A stretch of 64,000 bases of DNA. It comes from Paractinoplanes lichenicola (GTDB taxonomy: Bacteria > Actinomycetota > Actinomycetes > Mycobacteriales > Micromonosporaceae). This document shows positions 50,960-64,000 of the stretch, piece by piece. The position numbers and the translations under genes were made by a program. How positions within the stretch are numbered: position 1 is the stretch's first letter; each line of letters begins with the position of its first letter. Where the stretch lies: contig NZ_JAENHO010000003.1 of assembly GCF_016785085.1 (NCBI RefSeq), positions 744,001 to 808,000 on the forward strand. The letters are read 5' to 3'. The notes under the pieces are model-generated. The model ran no database searches. It was not told the DNA's origin and worked only from the letters and a program-made list of their open reading frames with translations.

Positions 50960-52138
50960 GTGACGGCCTACTTGGATCACGCCGCGACCACGCCGATGCT
51001 CGACGAGGCGCTGGCGGCATATGTTGCGGCGGCCCGCGAGGCCGGCAATCCGTCGTCCCTGCACGCGGCCGGGCGGCATGCGCGGCGCCTCGTCGAGGAG
51101 TCGCGCGAGCGCATCGCGGCCGTCCTCGGCGCCCGGCCCTCCGAGGTGATCTTCACCAGCGGCGGCACCGAGGCCGACAACCTGGCCGTCAAGGGCATCT
51201 TCTGGGCCCGGCGGGCCGGTTCGCTCAACCGCAGCCGCGTGGTCGCCTCGGCCGTCGAGCACCACGCCGTCATGGACACCGCCGAGTGGCTCGGCACGCA
51301 CGAGGGCGCCCAGCTCAGCTGGCTGCCGGTCGACGGCGCCGGGCGGGTCGATCCGGCGTCGCTGGCCGAGCTGCTGGCGGCGTACGGGGAAGAGATCGCC
51401 GTCGTCAGCGTGCAGTGGGCCAACAACGAGGTCGGCACGATCCAGCCCGTGGCCGAGCTCGCGCGCCTGGCCGCCGAGGCGGGTGTGCCGTTTCACACCG
51501 ACGCCGTGCAAGCCGTCGGGCAGGTGCCGGTCGACTTCACCGCCAGCGGCGCCGCGGCCATGACCGTCACCGGGCACAAGGTCGGCGGCCCGGTCGGCGT
51601 CGGGGCGTTGCTGCTCGGGCGGGACGTGGCGTGCACCCCGCTGCTGCACGGCGGCGGCCAGGAACGCGACGTGCGGTCGGGCACGCTCGACACGGCCGGG
51701 GTGGCGGCCTTCGCCACAGCGGTCGAGATCACAGTCAAGAGCCAGGCCGCGTACGCGGAAAGGGTCGGCTCCTTGCGGGACGAGCTGGTGCGCCGGGTCG
51801 TCGCCGCGGTGCCGGACGCGATCCTCAACGGTGACCCGGCCGACCGGCTGGCCGGTAACGCGCACTTCAGCTTCCCCGGCTGTGAGGGCGACGCGTTGCT
51901 GCTGCTCCTGGACGCGCAGGGGGTCTGCTGCTCGACCGGCTCGGCCTGCTCGGCCGGGGTCGCCCAGCCCAGTCACGTGCTGCTCGCCATGGGCGCCGAC
52001 GAGGATCGGGCCCGCTCCTCGCTGCGCTTCACGCTCGGCCACACCAGCACGTCGCACGACGTGGACGCGCTGCTGGCCGCCCTGCCCGGCGCCGTCGAGC
52101 GCGCCCGCCGGGCCACCGCCTGGAAAACGCCCCGTTAG
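50960..52138 (+). CDS. Cysteine desulfurase (NifS/IscS type)
   Basis: A 392-residue PLP enzyme that removes sulfur from cysteine as a persulfide. N-terminal [10 protein letters not shown], then SVEHHAV-like [10 protein letters not shown]. The PLP lysine is in [13 protein letters not shown]. The catalytic loop [11 protein letters not shown] holds the mobile Cys. Its place directly before mnmA suggests that its main job is to supply sulfur for tRNA 2-thiolation, with possible iron-sulfur roles. The stop codon overlaps the -10 box of mnmA. Confidence 0.93.
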   Translation: MTAYLDHAATTPMLDEALAAYVAAAREAGNPSSLHAAGRHARRLVEESRERIAAVLGARPSEVIFTSGGTEADNLAVKGIFWARRAGSLNRSRVVASAVEHHAVMDTAEWLGTHEGAQLSWLPVDGAGRVDPASLAELLAAYGEEIAVVSVQWANNEVGTIQPVAELARLAAEAGVPFHTDAVQAVGQVPVDFTASGAAAMTVTGHKVGGPVGVGALLLGRDVACTPLLHGGGQERDVRSGTLDTAGVAAFATAVEITVKSQAAYAERVGSLRDELVRRVVAAVPDAILNGDPADRLAGNAHFSFPGCEGDALLLLLDAQGVCCSTGSACSAGVAQPSHVLLAMGADEDRARSSLRFTLGHTSTSHDVDALLAALPGAVERARRATAWKTPR

Positions 52139-52141
52139 GCT
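52136..52141 (+). promoter_or_regulatory. -10 box (TAGGCT) of mnmA overlapping the upstream stop codon
   Basis: TAGGCT starts with the TAG stop of the cysteine desulfurase and ends 7 nt before the mnmA ATG, so mnmA may also be made from its own leaderless mRNA. Confidence 0.4.
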
Positions 52142-52148
52142 TGGTGCC

Positions 52149-53270
52149 ATGCGAGTTCTAGCGGCCATGTCGGGCGGGGTCGATTCCGCCGTCGCCGCCG
52201 CGCGCGCCCACGCCGCCGGCCACGACGTCACCGGGGTGCACCTCGCGCTGGCGCGCAACCCCCAGACCTACCGCACGGGCGCCCGCGGCTGCTGCACGCT
52301 GGAAGACTCCCGCGACGCCCGGCGCGCCGCCGACGTGATCGGCATCCCCTTCTACGTGTGGGACATGGCCGAGCAGTTCCAGGCCAGCGTCGTCGACGAC
52401 TTCGTGGCGGAATACTCGGCCGGCCGCACGCCCAACCCGTGCCTGCGCTGCAACGAGAAGATCAAGTTTGAGGCCGTGCTCGACCGGGCCGTCGCGCTCG
52501 GCTTCGACGCCGTCGTCACCGGCCACCACGCGCGCCTCGGGGCCGACGGGCTGCTGCGCCGCAGCGTCGACGAGGGCAAGGACCAGTCGTACGTGCTGGC
52601 CGTGCTCACCCGGGCCCAGCTCGACCGGGCGGTCTTCCCCCTCGGCGACTCGACCAAGGCCCAGGTGCGCGAGGAGGCGGCCGAGCGCGGGCTGGCCGTG
52701 GCCGACAAGCCCGACTCGCACGACATCTGCTTCATCGCCGACGGCGACACCCAGGGCTTCCTGCGGGGCAAGCTGGGCGACGCCCCCGGCGACATCGTCG
52801 ACGGCCGCACCGGCGAGCGGCTGGGCGGCCACAACGGCGCCTACGGGTTCACGGTGGGCCAGCGCAAGGGCCTCGATCTGCGGGTGCCGGCGGCCGACGG
52901 GCGGCCGCGCTACGTGCTCTCTATCACCCCGGTCACCAACACCGTGACCGTCGGCCCGCGCGAGGACCTCGAGGTCGGCACGGTCAGCGCGTCCAAGGTC
53001 ATCTGGCACGGCGCGGCGTCGCCGCTGGAGTGCGACGTGCAGCTGCGGGCTCACGGCGAGGTTTATCCGGCCACGGTGACGATCGAGGGCGACACGCTGA
53101 CCGCCCGGCTGCACACGCCCGCCCGGGGTGTCGCGGCCGGCCAGGCGATCGTGGCCTATCAGCGCTCGCCCGAGGGCGATGTGGTGCTGGGCTCGGCGAC
53201 GATCACCGCTGCGGCCCCCGCCGCCCCCGTCCCCCCGTCGAGCGCCCTCCCGGTGGCCTCGCGTGCCTGA
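52149..53270 (+). CDS. mnmA: tRNA-specific 2-thiouridylase MnmA
   Basis: A 373-residue enzyme that thiolates U34 of tRNAs for Lys, Glu and Gln. The P-loop is [14 protein letters not shown]. The first catalytic Cys is in [15 protein letters not shown] and the second in [19 protein letters not shown] and the C-terminal beta-barrel ([11 protein letters not shown]) are present. An Ala/Pro-rich tail of ~20 residues is extra. Sulfur probably comes from the cysteine desulfurase encoded just upstream. The last 8 nt overlap the start of the MetE-like gene. Confidence 0.95.
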   Translation: MRVLAAMSGGVDSAVAAARAHAAGHDVTGVHLALARNPQTYRTGARGCCTLEDSRDARRAADVIGIPFYVWDMAEQFQASVVDDFVAEYSAGRTPNPCLRCNEKIKFEAVLDRAVALGFDAVVTGHHARLGADGLLRRSVDEGKDQSYVLAVLTRAQLDRAVFPLGDSTKAQVREEAAERGLAVADKPDSHDICFIADGDTQGFLRGKLGDAPGDIVDGRTGERLGGHNGAYGFTVGQRKGLDLRVPAADGRPRYVLSITPVTNTVTVGPREDLEVGTVSASKVIWHGAASPLECDVQLRAHGEVYPATVTIEGDTLTARLHTPARGVAAGQAIVAYQRSPEGDVVLGSATITAAAPAAPVPPSSALPVASRA

Positions 53271-54255
53271 TTTTCCCTGGCGGCCCGGGTCGGCCACCGG
53301 CGTCGGGTCGCTGCCCGGCGCCGACATCGCCGAGGCCCAGCGCATCGTCTTCGGCGAGCTGCCCGAGCTGCCGCACCTGGCCGAGCTGCCCGCCCGCGGC
53401 CCCGGAGCCGACATGATCGGGCGCAGCGCCGGTTTCCTGGTCGAGCTGCCCGTCCAGCTCTACGCCGGCCGGTGGCAGGTCGCCCCGCGCCCCGGCAAAG
53501 ACCTGCGGGTCACCGCCGACCTGCTGGAACGCGACCTCGACCAGCTCACCGAGCAGGGCGAGAAATACACCGGCCCGCTGAAGATCCAGTCGGCCGGCCC
53601 GTGGACGCTGGCCGCCTCGATCGACCTGCAACTCGGCGGACGCCTGCTGCGCGACGCCGGCGCCGTGCGCGACCTGACCGACTCGCTGGCCGAGGGCCTG
53701 CGCCGGCACGTGGAGGATGTGCGCAAGCGGCTGCCCCGGGCCGAGATCCTGCTCCAGCTCGACGAGCCGTCACTGCCCACGGTGCTGGCCGGACGAGTGC
53801 CGACGGAGAGCGGGCTAGGGGCTTATCGCGCCGTTCCCGGTCCTGACGCGGCAACCGCCCTGCGTACGGTGGTCGAGGCCGTCGGTGTGCCGGTGATCGC
53901 GCACTGCTGTGCGCCCGACGTGCCGCTGCAGGTCTTCCGGGACGCGCGGGCCGCTGCCGTGGCTCTTGACCTGTCGCTGCTCAAGGATCTCGACCCGCTG
54001 GGGGAGATGCTCGAAGCCGGTCTGGGGCTGTTCGCCGGGGCCGCGCCGACGACGCCACCGGCGGGCGGGATCGACGGCAAGAAGGTGGCCGACCGCGTCA
54101 GCACGCTGTGGAAGCGGCTCGCCTTCTCGCCGGCCCTGCTGCCGCGCCAGGTGGTGATCACGCCTGCTTGCGGGCTGGCGGGGGTGTCGCCGAGCTATGC
54201 CCGAGCGGCACTGACCGCCTGCCGCGAGGCGGGGCGTCGGCTCTCCGAGGTGTAG
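53263..54255 (+). CDS. MetE C-terminal-like (cobalamin-independent methionine synthase family) protein
   Basis: A 330-residue protein resembling the catalytic TIM barrel of MetE without the N-terminal half. The motifs are [51 protein letters not shown] and [12 protein letters not shown]. The His-Cys (AHCC) and the later Cys (PACGL) fit the zinc-thiol site used for methyl transfer. Such short paralogues next to mnmA are common in actinobacteria and their substrate is unsettled. The GTG at 53263 overlaps mnmA by 8 nt, so translation is coupled. A tandem repeat array lies beyond the stop. Confidence 0.82.
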   Translation: MPDFPWRPGSATGVGSLPGADIAEAQRIVFGELPELPHLAELPARGPGADMIGRSAGFLVELPVQLYAGRWQVAPRPGKDLRVTADLLERDLDQLTEQGEKYTGPLKIQSAGPWTLAASIDLQLGGRLLRDAGAVRDLTDSLAEGLRRHVEDVRKRLPRAEILLQLDEPSLPTVLAGRVPTESGLGAYRAVPGPDAATALRTVVEAVGVPVIAHCCAPDVPLQVFRDARAAAVALDLSLLKDLDPLGEMLEAGLGLFAGAAPTTPPAGGIDGKKVADRVSTLWKRLAFSPALLPRQVVITPACGLAGVSPSYARAALTACREAGRRLSEV

Positions 54256-54289
54256 TTCACGCTCGGCCTCCGAGCTGCCCTCGCGACTC

Positions 54290-54473
54290 CGCCCTGACCC
54301 GGCGCCAAGATTACGACGCCGGGAAGCCGCCATGCCCCGACCCGGCGACCCGCCGGTGTAGCTCGCCCCGCGCTCAAGATCGTCCTGCCGGCGGAGCCCA
54401 CCCCGGCCCCAAGATCGTCCTGCCGGCGTAGCCCACCCCGGCCCCAAGATCGTCGCGCCGGTGTAGCCCACCC
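54290..54473 (+). repeat. 35-bp tandem repeats in the 3' flank of the MetE-like gene
   Basis: Units at 54359, 54394 and 54429 share CCCAAGATCGTC(C/G)(T/C)GCCGG. A partial unit follows at 54464 and a degenerate unit (CGCCAAGATTACGACGCCGG) lies around 54302-54322. The consensus runs from TAGCCCACCCCGGCC to CTGCCGGCG. Nothing coding is visible in 54256-54641. Confidence 0.85.
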
Positions 54474-54533
54474 TCCCGGGGGCCACCGCCACGGCCGATT
54501 TTACTGAAGTTCGCCGATCTTCGCGGCCGCCCC

Positions 54534-54559
54534 TGTGGATAACTTCGAACTGTGGACAA
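54534..54559 (+). promoter_or_regulatory. Pair of DnaA-box-like 9-mers upstream of ligA
   Basis: TGTGGATAA (54534-54542) and TGTGGACAA (54551-54559), same orientation, 17 bp apart, about 85 nt before ligA. They match the complements of TTATCCACA and TTGTCCACA. Binding by DnaA is only inferred. Confidence 0.4.
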
Positions 54560-54620
54560 CCGCCGCGCAGGCGTGCCCAGCACCGAAAATGTCGGGGGTG
54601 GCGACTACCGTTCCGGGTAG

Positions 54621-59169
<4,549 letters not shown>

Positions 59170-59427
59170 ACGACCTCCACCGTGGCCTCGAGCACCGATC
59201 GTTCCCACGATAGATCCACATGGGCGATTAACCGCTAATCGCCTTTCCCGTTATCAAATCGGCATGAGCGGCCAAACGCTCAATAACCCCAAATTACCTC
59301 TTCCGAGCGACGCTTCCGGCAAGGTCCGAGCGACGCTGCCAGCAAGGCCCGTCCCGGCCGCCAGGCGGAACCGCGGGCGAAATAGACTCGTACGGTCAGC
59401 GACAGCTTTGACAGAAAGTAGGGCAGG

Positions 59428-59727
59428 ATGGCCGCCATCTCCCGCGAAGAGGTTGCGCACCTCGCGCGCCTGTCGCGGCTCGCCGTGACCGAGGAGGAAC
59501 TGGATCGGTTCGCGGGCCAGCTCGACGTGATCCTGCAGTCCGTGGCCCGGATCGGTGACGTGGCCGCCGACGACATCCCGCCGACGTCGCACTCCGTGCC
59601 GCTGACCAACGTGTATCGCGACGACGTGCCGGTCCCGTGCCTCACGCAGGAGGAGGCGCTGTCCGGCGCCCCCGACGCGTACGAGGGCCGTTTCCGGGTG
59701 CCGCAGATTCTGGCTGAGGAGGACTGA
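59428..59727 (+). CDS. gatC: Asp/Glu-tRNA amidotransferase subunit C
   Basis: A 99-residue GatC, the small wrap-around subunit of GatCAB, which converts Glu-tRNA(Gln) and Asp-tRNA(Asn) to the amidated forms. The N-terminus [20 protein letters not shown] is the family signature. The end reads [17 protein letters not shown] precedes the ATG. gatA follows after 5 nt; gatB lies 1.5 kb further, beyond a divergent peptidase gene. Confidence 0.95.
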   Translation: MAAISREEVAHLARLSRLAVTEEELDRFAGQLDVILQSVARIGDVAADDIPPTSHSVPLTNVYRDDVPVPCLTQEEALSGAPDAYEGRFRVPQILAEED

Positions 59728-59732
59728 CCGCC

Positions 59733-61196
59733 GTGTCTGACCTGACCAAGATGTCGGCGGCCCAGCTCGCCAAGGCGATCGCCACCAAGGAGGCCTCGGC
59801 CGTCGAGGTCGCCACCGCCCACCTCGACCGCATCGATGCCGTCGACGAGCGGGTGCACGCGTTCCTGCACGTCGACCGCGAGGGCGCGCTCGCCGCCGCG
59901 GCCGAGGTCGACGCGGGTGCCAAGACGGGCCCGCTGGCCGGCGTGCCGGTGGCCGTCAAGGACGTCATCACCACCAAGGGCGTGCCCACCACGGCCGCCT
60001 CCAAGATCCTCGAGGGCTGGCGCCCGCCGTACGACGCGACGATCGTCGAGCGGCTGCGCGCGGCCGGCACGGTGATGCTCGGCAAGACCAACATGGACGA
60101 GTTCGCGATGGGCTCCTCCACCGAATACTCGGCGTACGGGCCCACCAACAACCCGTGGGATCTCGGCCGCATCCCGGGTGGCTCCGGCGGTGGCAGTGCC
60201 GCGGCCGTGGCGGCGTACGAGGCTCCGCTGGCCATCGGCACCGACACGGGCGGCTCGATCCGGCAGCCCGGCGCGGTCACCGGCACGGTCGGCGCCAAAC
60301 CGACGTACGGTGGCACCTCGCGCTACGGCCTGATCGCGTTCTCCAGCTCGCTCGACACCCCCGGCCCCTGCGCCCGTACGGTCGAGGACGCGGCGCTGCT
60401 GCACTCGGTGATCGCCGGCCACGACCCGCGCGACTCCACCTCGATCCCGCAGCCCGTGCCCGACGTGGTCGGCGCGGCCCGCCTGGGCGCCTCGGGTGAC
60501 CTGAGCGGCGTCAAGCTCGGCGTGGTCAAGGAGTTCGCGGGCGACGGCTCCGAGCCGGGCGTGCTCAGCGCGTTCCACGAGTCGCTCGAGGCCCTGGTCA
60601 AGCTGGGCGCCGAGATCGTCGAGGTCTCCTGCCCCCACTTCCAGTACGCGCTGCCGGCTTACTACCTGATCGCCCCGAGCGAGGCCTCGTCCAACCTGGC
60701 CCGCTTCGACGGCGTGCGCTACGGCCTGCGTACGGGCGACGACGGCAGCCGCTCGCTCGAGGAGGTCATGTCGCTGACCCGCGACGCCGGCTTCGGCCCC
60801 GAGGTCAAGCGGCGCATCATCCTCGGGACGTACGCGCTGTCCAGCGGCTACTACGACGCCTACTACGGCCAGGCGCAGAAGGTCCGCACCCTGATCACGC
60901 GGGACTTCGAGGCGGCCTGGAATAACGTCGACGTGCTGGTCTCGCCGACCACCCCGTTCGTCGCCTTCCCGTTCGGCTCGCGCACGAGCGACCCGTATCA
61001 GATGTATCTGGCCGACCTCTTCACGATCCCCACCAACCTGTACGGCGGCCCCGCGATCTCGGTGCCGTGCGGGCTCTCGGAGGGTCTGCCGGTCGGCTTC
61101 CAGGTAATGGCCCCCACGATGGCCGACGACCGCATGTATCGGGTCGCCGCCGCCCTCGAGTCGGCGGTCGGCTCGCTGACGCCCCCCACGCTCTAG
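59733..61196 (+). CDS. gatA: Asp/Glu-tRNA amidotransferase subunit A
   Basis: A 487-residue amidase-signature enzyme that releases ammonia from glutamine for GatB. The Ser-cisSer-Lys triad is visible: Lys in [11 protein letters not shown], the Ser-rich loop [20 protein letters not shown] and the nucleophile region [13 protein letters not shown]. The C-terminal [20 protein letters not shown] is typical. Start GTG 59733, 5 nt after the gatC stop. The end overlaps the convergent peptidase by 4 nt. Confidence 0.96.
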   Translation: MSDLTKMSAAQLAKAIATKEASAVEVATAHLDRIDAVDERVHAFLHVDREGALAAAAEVDAGAKTGPLAGVPVAVKDVITTKGVPTTAASKILEGWRPPYDATIVERLRAAGTVMLGKTNMDEFAMGSSTEYSAYGPTNNPWDLGRIPGGSGGGSAAAVAAYEAPLAIGTDTGGSIRQPGAVTGTVGAKPTYGGTSRYGLIAFSSSLDTPGPCARTVEDAALLHSVIAGHDPRDSTSIPQPVPDVVGAARLGASGDLSGVKLGVVKEFAGDGSEPGVLSAFHESLEALVKLGAEIVEVSCPHFQYALPAYYLIAPSEASSNLARFDGVRYGLRTGDDGSRSLEEVMSLTRDAGFGPEVKRRIILGTYALSSGYYDAYYGQAQKVRTLITRDFEAAWNNVDVLVSPTTPFVAFPFGSRTSDPYQMYLADLFTIPTNLYGGPAISVPCGLSEGLPVGFQVMAPTMADDRMYRVAAALESAVGSLTPPTL

Positions 61197-62596
61197 GCAG
61201 GTGTGGTCGGGGAGTCCAGCCAGGTGTTGATCAGGCTGGTGAAGTTCCGGCCCGTGTGTTTGTTGACGAACGTGATGAACGACGCCCGGTCCTGCTGGGT
61301 GTTTCGCTGAGTTTGCACCCAGGCGGTGGCCAGCGCGAAGAAGCGCTGGTCGCCCAGGGCGTCGTTCAGTTCCTTGAGCATGGCCGCCGGGCAGTAGTAG
61401 ACGTTGCTCTCGGCGAAGTGCCCGGCCTGCGGCTTCCCGGGCGGGCCGAGCTGTTTGCGCAGGCCGGCGTCGCGGCTGCGCAGCACGCTTTCGAGGTCGG
61501 CGTCCGACATGGAGTGCCGTTCCTGTTTCCACAGCAGCTGGGCGTAGGTGGCCCAGCCCTCGCTCAGCCACAGGTCCCGCCAGGTCGTCGGCGTGATCGA
61601 GTCGCCGAACCAGTGGTGGGCGTATTCGTGCAGCAGATCCTCCTCGAACGGGCCCGGGTAGAAGTGCGGGATCCGGCCGCCGATCGTGACCATCTGCTGA
61701 GTCTCCATGCCCGAGCGGGAGTCGACGACCACGATGCCGCCGCTCGGAAACGGGTACGGTCCGAAGCGCTTCTCCAGGAAGGTCAGGAACTCGGGGGACT
61801 TCCGCAGCGACGGGACCAGGCGTTCGTCGAGGCCGGGGCGATACCAGTAGCTCAGCGGCAGCCCACGCGGCCCGCTCGCGGTGATTTCCTTGTAGCGGCC
61901 CACGGCGAGGGTCTGCAGGTAGGTCGCCATCGGGTCGGTGCTGCGGTAGCGGAACGTCGAGCCCGTACTGCCCGCGGGTGTGCCGCCGGCGATCGCCGAC
62001 CAGCCGTCGGGCACGGTGACGGCGATGTCGTAGAGCGCCTCGTCGGAGGGATGGTCGTTGGCCGGATACCAGGTGAAGGCCCCGTACGGCTCCTGCATCG
62101 TCCACAGCCCGCCCTCCGGTGACACGGTGAGGCCGAGCGGCTCGGCGTCGTTGCGGTTCGACGGCATCGGGGTCGTCGACGGCGTGCCGCGATAGGGCAC
62201 CGCGAGCGTCAGCTGCCGGTCCTTGCGCGCGGGGGCCGACACGATCAACTTCTCTCCCCGTACGGCGGCCGGGACGTTCGCGCCGTCCACGGTGACCTGG
62301 CCCAGCCCGTACGGCTTGAAGTCGAGCTTGATCTCGCGGGCGTCCGCCGTGGGCCGAATGAGCAGGGTCGCCGTACCGGAAAGGGTCTTGGGCTGCCAGG
62401 TGAGGTCGAGGTCGTAGTGCAGGACGTCGAGCCCGGGATTGCCGTGCTGCGGATAGAGCGGATCAGCCAGCGGCTCGGAGAGGCCGGCCACGTGCTCGAC
62501 CGAAGGCGTGGTGGGAGCCGGAGTCGGAGCCGGGGCAGGGGCGTCACAGGCCGCGAGAAGGAGGAGCATTGCTGCGGCGAGGGGAGCGCGGCGCAT
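61193..62596 (-). CDS. M1-family metallopeptidase lipoprotein
   Basis: A 467-residue secreted zinc peptidase. The signal with lipobox [10 protein letters not shown] (Cys17) is followed by a Pro/Thr linker. The M1 N-terminal beta domain and catalytic domain come next: GMETQQM (variant of GAMEN), [14 protein letters not shown] (HExxH) and the downstream Glu in [10 protein letters not shown]. It lacks the large C-terminal HEAT-like domain of classical aminopeptidase N, as do other short actinobacterial M1 enzymes. It lies between gatA and gatB, splitting the usual gat cluster. The ATG is 7 nt from a TACCGT box. Confidence 0.9.
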   Translation of the reverse strand: MRRAPLAAAMLLLLAACDAPAPAPTPAPTTPSVEHVAGLSEPLADPLYPQHGNPGLDVLHYDLDLTWQPKTLSGTATLLIRPTADAREIKLDFKPYGLGQVTVDGANVPAAVRGEKLIVSAPARKDRQLTLAVPYRGTPSTTPMPSNRNDAEPLGLTVSPEGGLWTMQEPYGAFTWYPANDHPSDEALYDIAVTVPDGWSAIAGGTPAGSTGSTFRYRSTDPMATYLQTLAVGRYKEITASGPRGLPLSYWYRPGLDERLVPSLRKSPEFLTFLEKRFGPYPFPSGGIVVVDSRSGMETQQMVTIGGRIPHFYPGPFEEDLLHEYAHHWFGDSITPTTWRDLWLSEGWATYAQLLWKQERHSMSDADLESVLRSRDAGLRKQLGPPGKPQAGHFAESNVYYCPAAMLKELNDALGDQRFFALATAWVQTQRNTQQDRASFITFVNKHTGRNFTSLINTWLDSPTTPA

Positions 62597-62603
62597 GCGC
62601 GGG

Positions 62604-62609
62604 ACGGTA
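62604..62609 (-). promoter_or_regulatory. -10 box (TACCGT) of the M1 peptidase gene, leaderless
   Basis: On the minus strand TACCGT ends 7 nt before the ATG at 62596. No Shine-Dalgarno is visible. Confidence 0.4.
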
Positions 62610-62659
62610 CCCGTCCGGTGCACCTCCCGGGTCACGGAAATTCTGTCGGACCGGCCCAC

Positions 62660-62665
62660 TAGTCT
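62660..62665 (+). promoter_or_regulatory. -10 box (TAGTCT) of gatB, leaderless
   Basis: TAGTCT ends 7 nt before the gatB ATG at 62673. This gives gatB its own promoter, separate from gatCA. Confidence 0.5.
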
Positions 62666-62672
62666 TGTTCGC

Positions 62673-64000
62673 ATGACCACCACCGCGCTGCCCACCTACG
62701 AGGACGCTGTCTCGCGTTACGAGCCGGTCATCGGGCTCGAGACCCACGTCGAGCTGGGCACGGCCACCAAGATGTTCTGCGGCTGCCGCACGGATTTCGG
62801 CGCCGAGCCGAACACGCAGGTCTGCCCGGTCTGCCTGGGCCTGCCGGGCGCGCTGCCGGTGGCCAACCGCGCGGGCATCGAGGCCACGATCCGCATCGGC
62901 CTCGCGCTGAACTGTGACATCGCCGAGTGGTGCCGCATGGCGCGGAAGAACTACTTCTATCCCGACATGCCGAAGAACTTCCAGACCTCGCAGTACGACG
63001 AGCCCCTGTGCGTCGACGGCTACGTCGATGTCGAGGTCGACGGCAAGCAATACCGGATCGGCATCGAGCGGGTGCACCTCGAGGAGGACACCGGCAAGAG
63101 CCTGCACGTGGGCGGCGCGACCGGCCGCATCCACGGCGCCACCGAGTCGCTGGTCGACTACAACCGGGCCGGCATCCCGCTCGTCGAGATCGTGACCAAG
63201 CCGGTGCCGGGCCTGGGCGCGCTGGCCCCCGAGGTCGCGAAGGCCTACGTGGCCGAGCTGCGCGACATCATCCGCTCGCTCGGCGTCTCCGACGTGCGGA
63301 TGGAGCAGGGCTCGCTGCGCTGCGACGTCAACACCTCGCTCAACAAGCCGGGCGAGGAGTGGGGCACCCGCACGGAGACCAAGAACGTGAACTCGCTGCG
63401 CTCGGTCGAGCGCGCGGTCCGTTCCGAGATCATCCGGCAGACCAGCCTGCTCGACGTGGGCACCCGCATCTTCCAGGAGACCCGCCACTTCCAGGAGACG
63501 ACGGGCGACACCCGCTCCGGCCGCTCCAAGGAGACGGCGACCGACTATCGCTACTTCCCCGAGCCCGACCTCGTGCCGATCGCGCCCGACAAGGCGTGGG
63601 TGGCCGAGCTCAAGGCCGCCCTGCCCGAGAAGCCGAGCAGCAAGCGGGCCCGCCTCCGCGAGGATTGGGGCATCAGCGCGACCGACATGGAGTCGGTGGC
63701 CAACGCGGGCGCGGTCGAGCTGATCGAGGAGACCATCGCGGCCGGGGCCTCGCCCGCGGGCGCGCGCAAGTGGTGGATGGGCGAGCTGGCCCGCCGGGCC
63801 AACGAGACAGGCGTCGAGCTGGCCGCCGTCGGGGCCACCCCGGCCCAGGTCGCCGCGCTGCAGAAGCTGGTCGACGAGGGCAAGCTCAACGACAAGCTGG
63901 CCCGTCAGGTGCTCGAGGGCGTCGTCGAGGGCGAGGGCGACCCGGCCGCTGTGATGGCCGCCCGCGGTCTCGGGGTCGTCTCCGACACGGGCGCGCTGAC
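62673..64000 (+). CDS. gatB: Asp/Glu-tRNA amidotransferase subunit B (3' end beyond window)
   Basis: The first ~442 residues of GatB, the tRNA-binding and transamidating subunit, are present. The hallmark [20 protein letters not shown] with [15 protein letters not shown] holds the zinc/cradle Cys cluster (CGC...CPVC). [22 protein letters not shown] and EEDTGKS follow. The YqeY-like tail begins near residue 310 and is cut by the window edge; about 50-60 residues should be missing. The start [11 protein letters not shown] is supported by the -10 box 7 nt upstream. Confidence 0.95.
   Translation, partial: MTTTALPTYEDAVSRYEPVIGLETHVELGTATKMFCGCRTDFGAEPNTQVCPVCLGLPGALPVANRAGIEATIRIGLALNCDIAEWCRMARKNYFYPDMPKNFQTSQYDEPLCVDGYVDVEVDGKQYRIGIERVHLEEDTGKSLHVGGATGRIHGATESLVDYNRAGIPLVEIVTKPVPGLGALAPEVAKAYVAELRDIIRSLGVSDVRMEQGSLRCDVNTSLNKPGEEWGTRTETKNVNSLRSVERAVRSEIIRQTSLLDVGTRIFQETRHFQETTGDTRSGRSKETATDYRYFPEPDLVPIAPDKAWVAELKAALPEKPSSKRARLREDWGISATDMESVANAGAVELIEETIAAGASPAGARKWWMGELARRANETGVELAAVGATPAQVAALQKLVDEGKLNDKLARQVLEGVVEGEGDPAAVMAARGLGVVSDTGAL

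Noticed and set aside
59271..59427. TACGGT box before gatC as a leaderless promoter
   Set aside because: The spacing to the start codon is too long and a Shine-Dalgarno is present, so if it is a promoter it is a leadered one with no clear -35.

Overview
The window is about 64 kb of very GC-rich (roughly 70% or more), gene-dense chromosome from a filamentous actinobacterium. GTG starts are common and coding strands switch often. A DivIVA-like coiled-coil pair lies next to methylmalonyl-CoA epimerase, thiolase and meaB, the order I recall for Streptomyces (filP-scy-mce-thiolase-meaB). NucS is present, and there is a soluble chemotaxis transducer. Together these suggest a motile-spore former of the Actinoplanes/Micromonospora type (Micromonosporaceae). 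The genus is an inference. The region looks like core chromosome with one small decayed insertion zone.

Layout. 1-4.0 kb: a truncated FtsK/SpoIIIE-type ATPase, two membrane proteins and the mismatch endonuclease NucS. 4.0-10 kb: an aldehyde dehydrogenase-ABC exporter operon, a small CxxC protein, an alpha/beta hydrolase and an AI-2E-type permease. 10-24.6 kb: two Scy/FilP-like coiled-coil proteins, then short-chain acyl-CoA metabolism (mce, thiolase, meaB, icmA). This block is interrupted by a PadR/FAD-monooxygenase divergon, an orphan gene with a repeat-bearing 3' UTR and IS30/IS481 remnants. It ends with a thioredoxin-TPR protein and an arginase-fold protein with a long repetitive tail. 24.7-34.3 kb: a lipoprotein penicillin-binding protein, the large NAD-glutamate dehydrogenase and a copper ATPase under a CsoR-like operator. 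34.7-43 kb: a TetR-DCC-membrane protein operon with paired operators, a GH3/ROK divergon, an ABC ATPase with ribokinase, and a chemotaxis transducer whose PAS partner is truncated. 43-49 kb: enoyl-CoA hydratase, a proline-rich membrane protein, an Hsp70-transmembrane chimera, a ThDP enzyme and a coupled operon of tiny membrane proteins led by a Cys-rich peptide. 49-64 kb: etfBA, cysteine desulfurase-mnmA-MetE-like, ligA, a GGDEF-EAL protein, gatCA, an M1 peptidase lipoprotein and the 5' part of gatB.

Genes that work together: mce, thiolase, meaB, icmA, enoyl-CoA hydratase and etfBA serve acyl-CoA and branched-chain carbon flow. The cysteine desulfurase can supply sulfur to MnmA. GatCAB performs tRNA-dependent amidation.

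Three window-wide patterns stand out. (1) At least 13 genes have a TANNNT-type -10 box 6-7 nt before the start codon, which implies leaderless mRNAs. (2) A strand-biased motif, CGTACGNGGAAATGG, recurs and forces rare codons. (3) Short tandem arrays, some copied from the end of the adjacent gene, sit in 3' flanks. No rRNA, tRNA, CRISPR or intact mobile element was seen.
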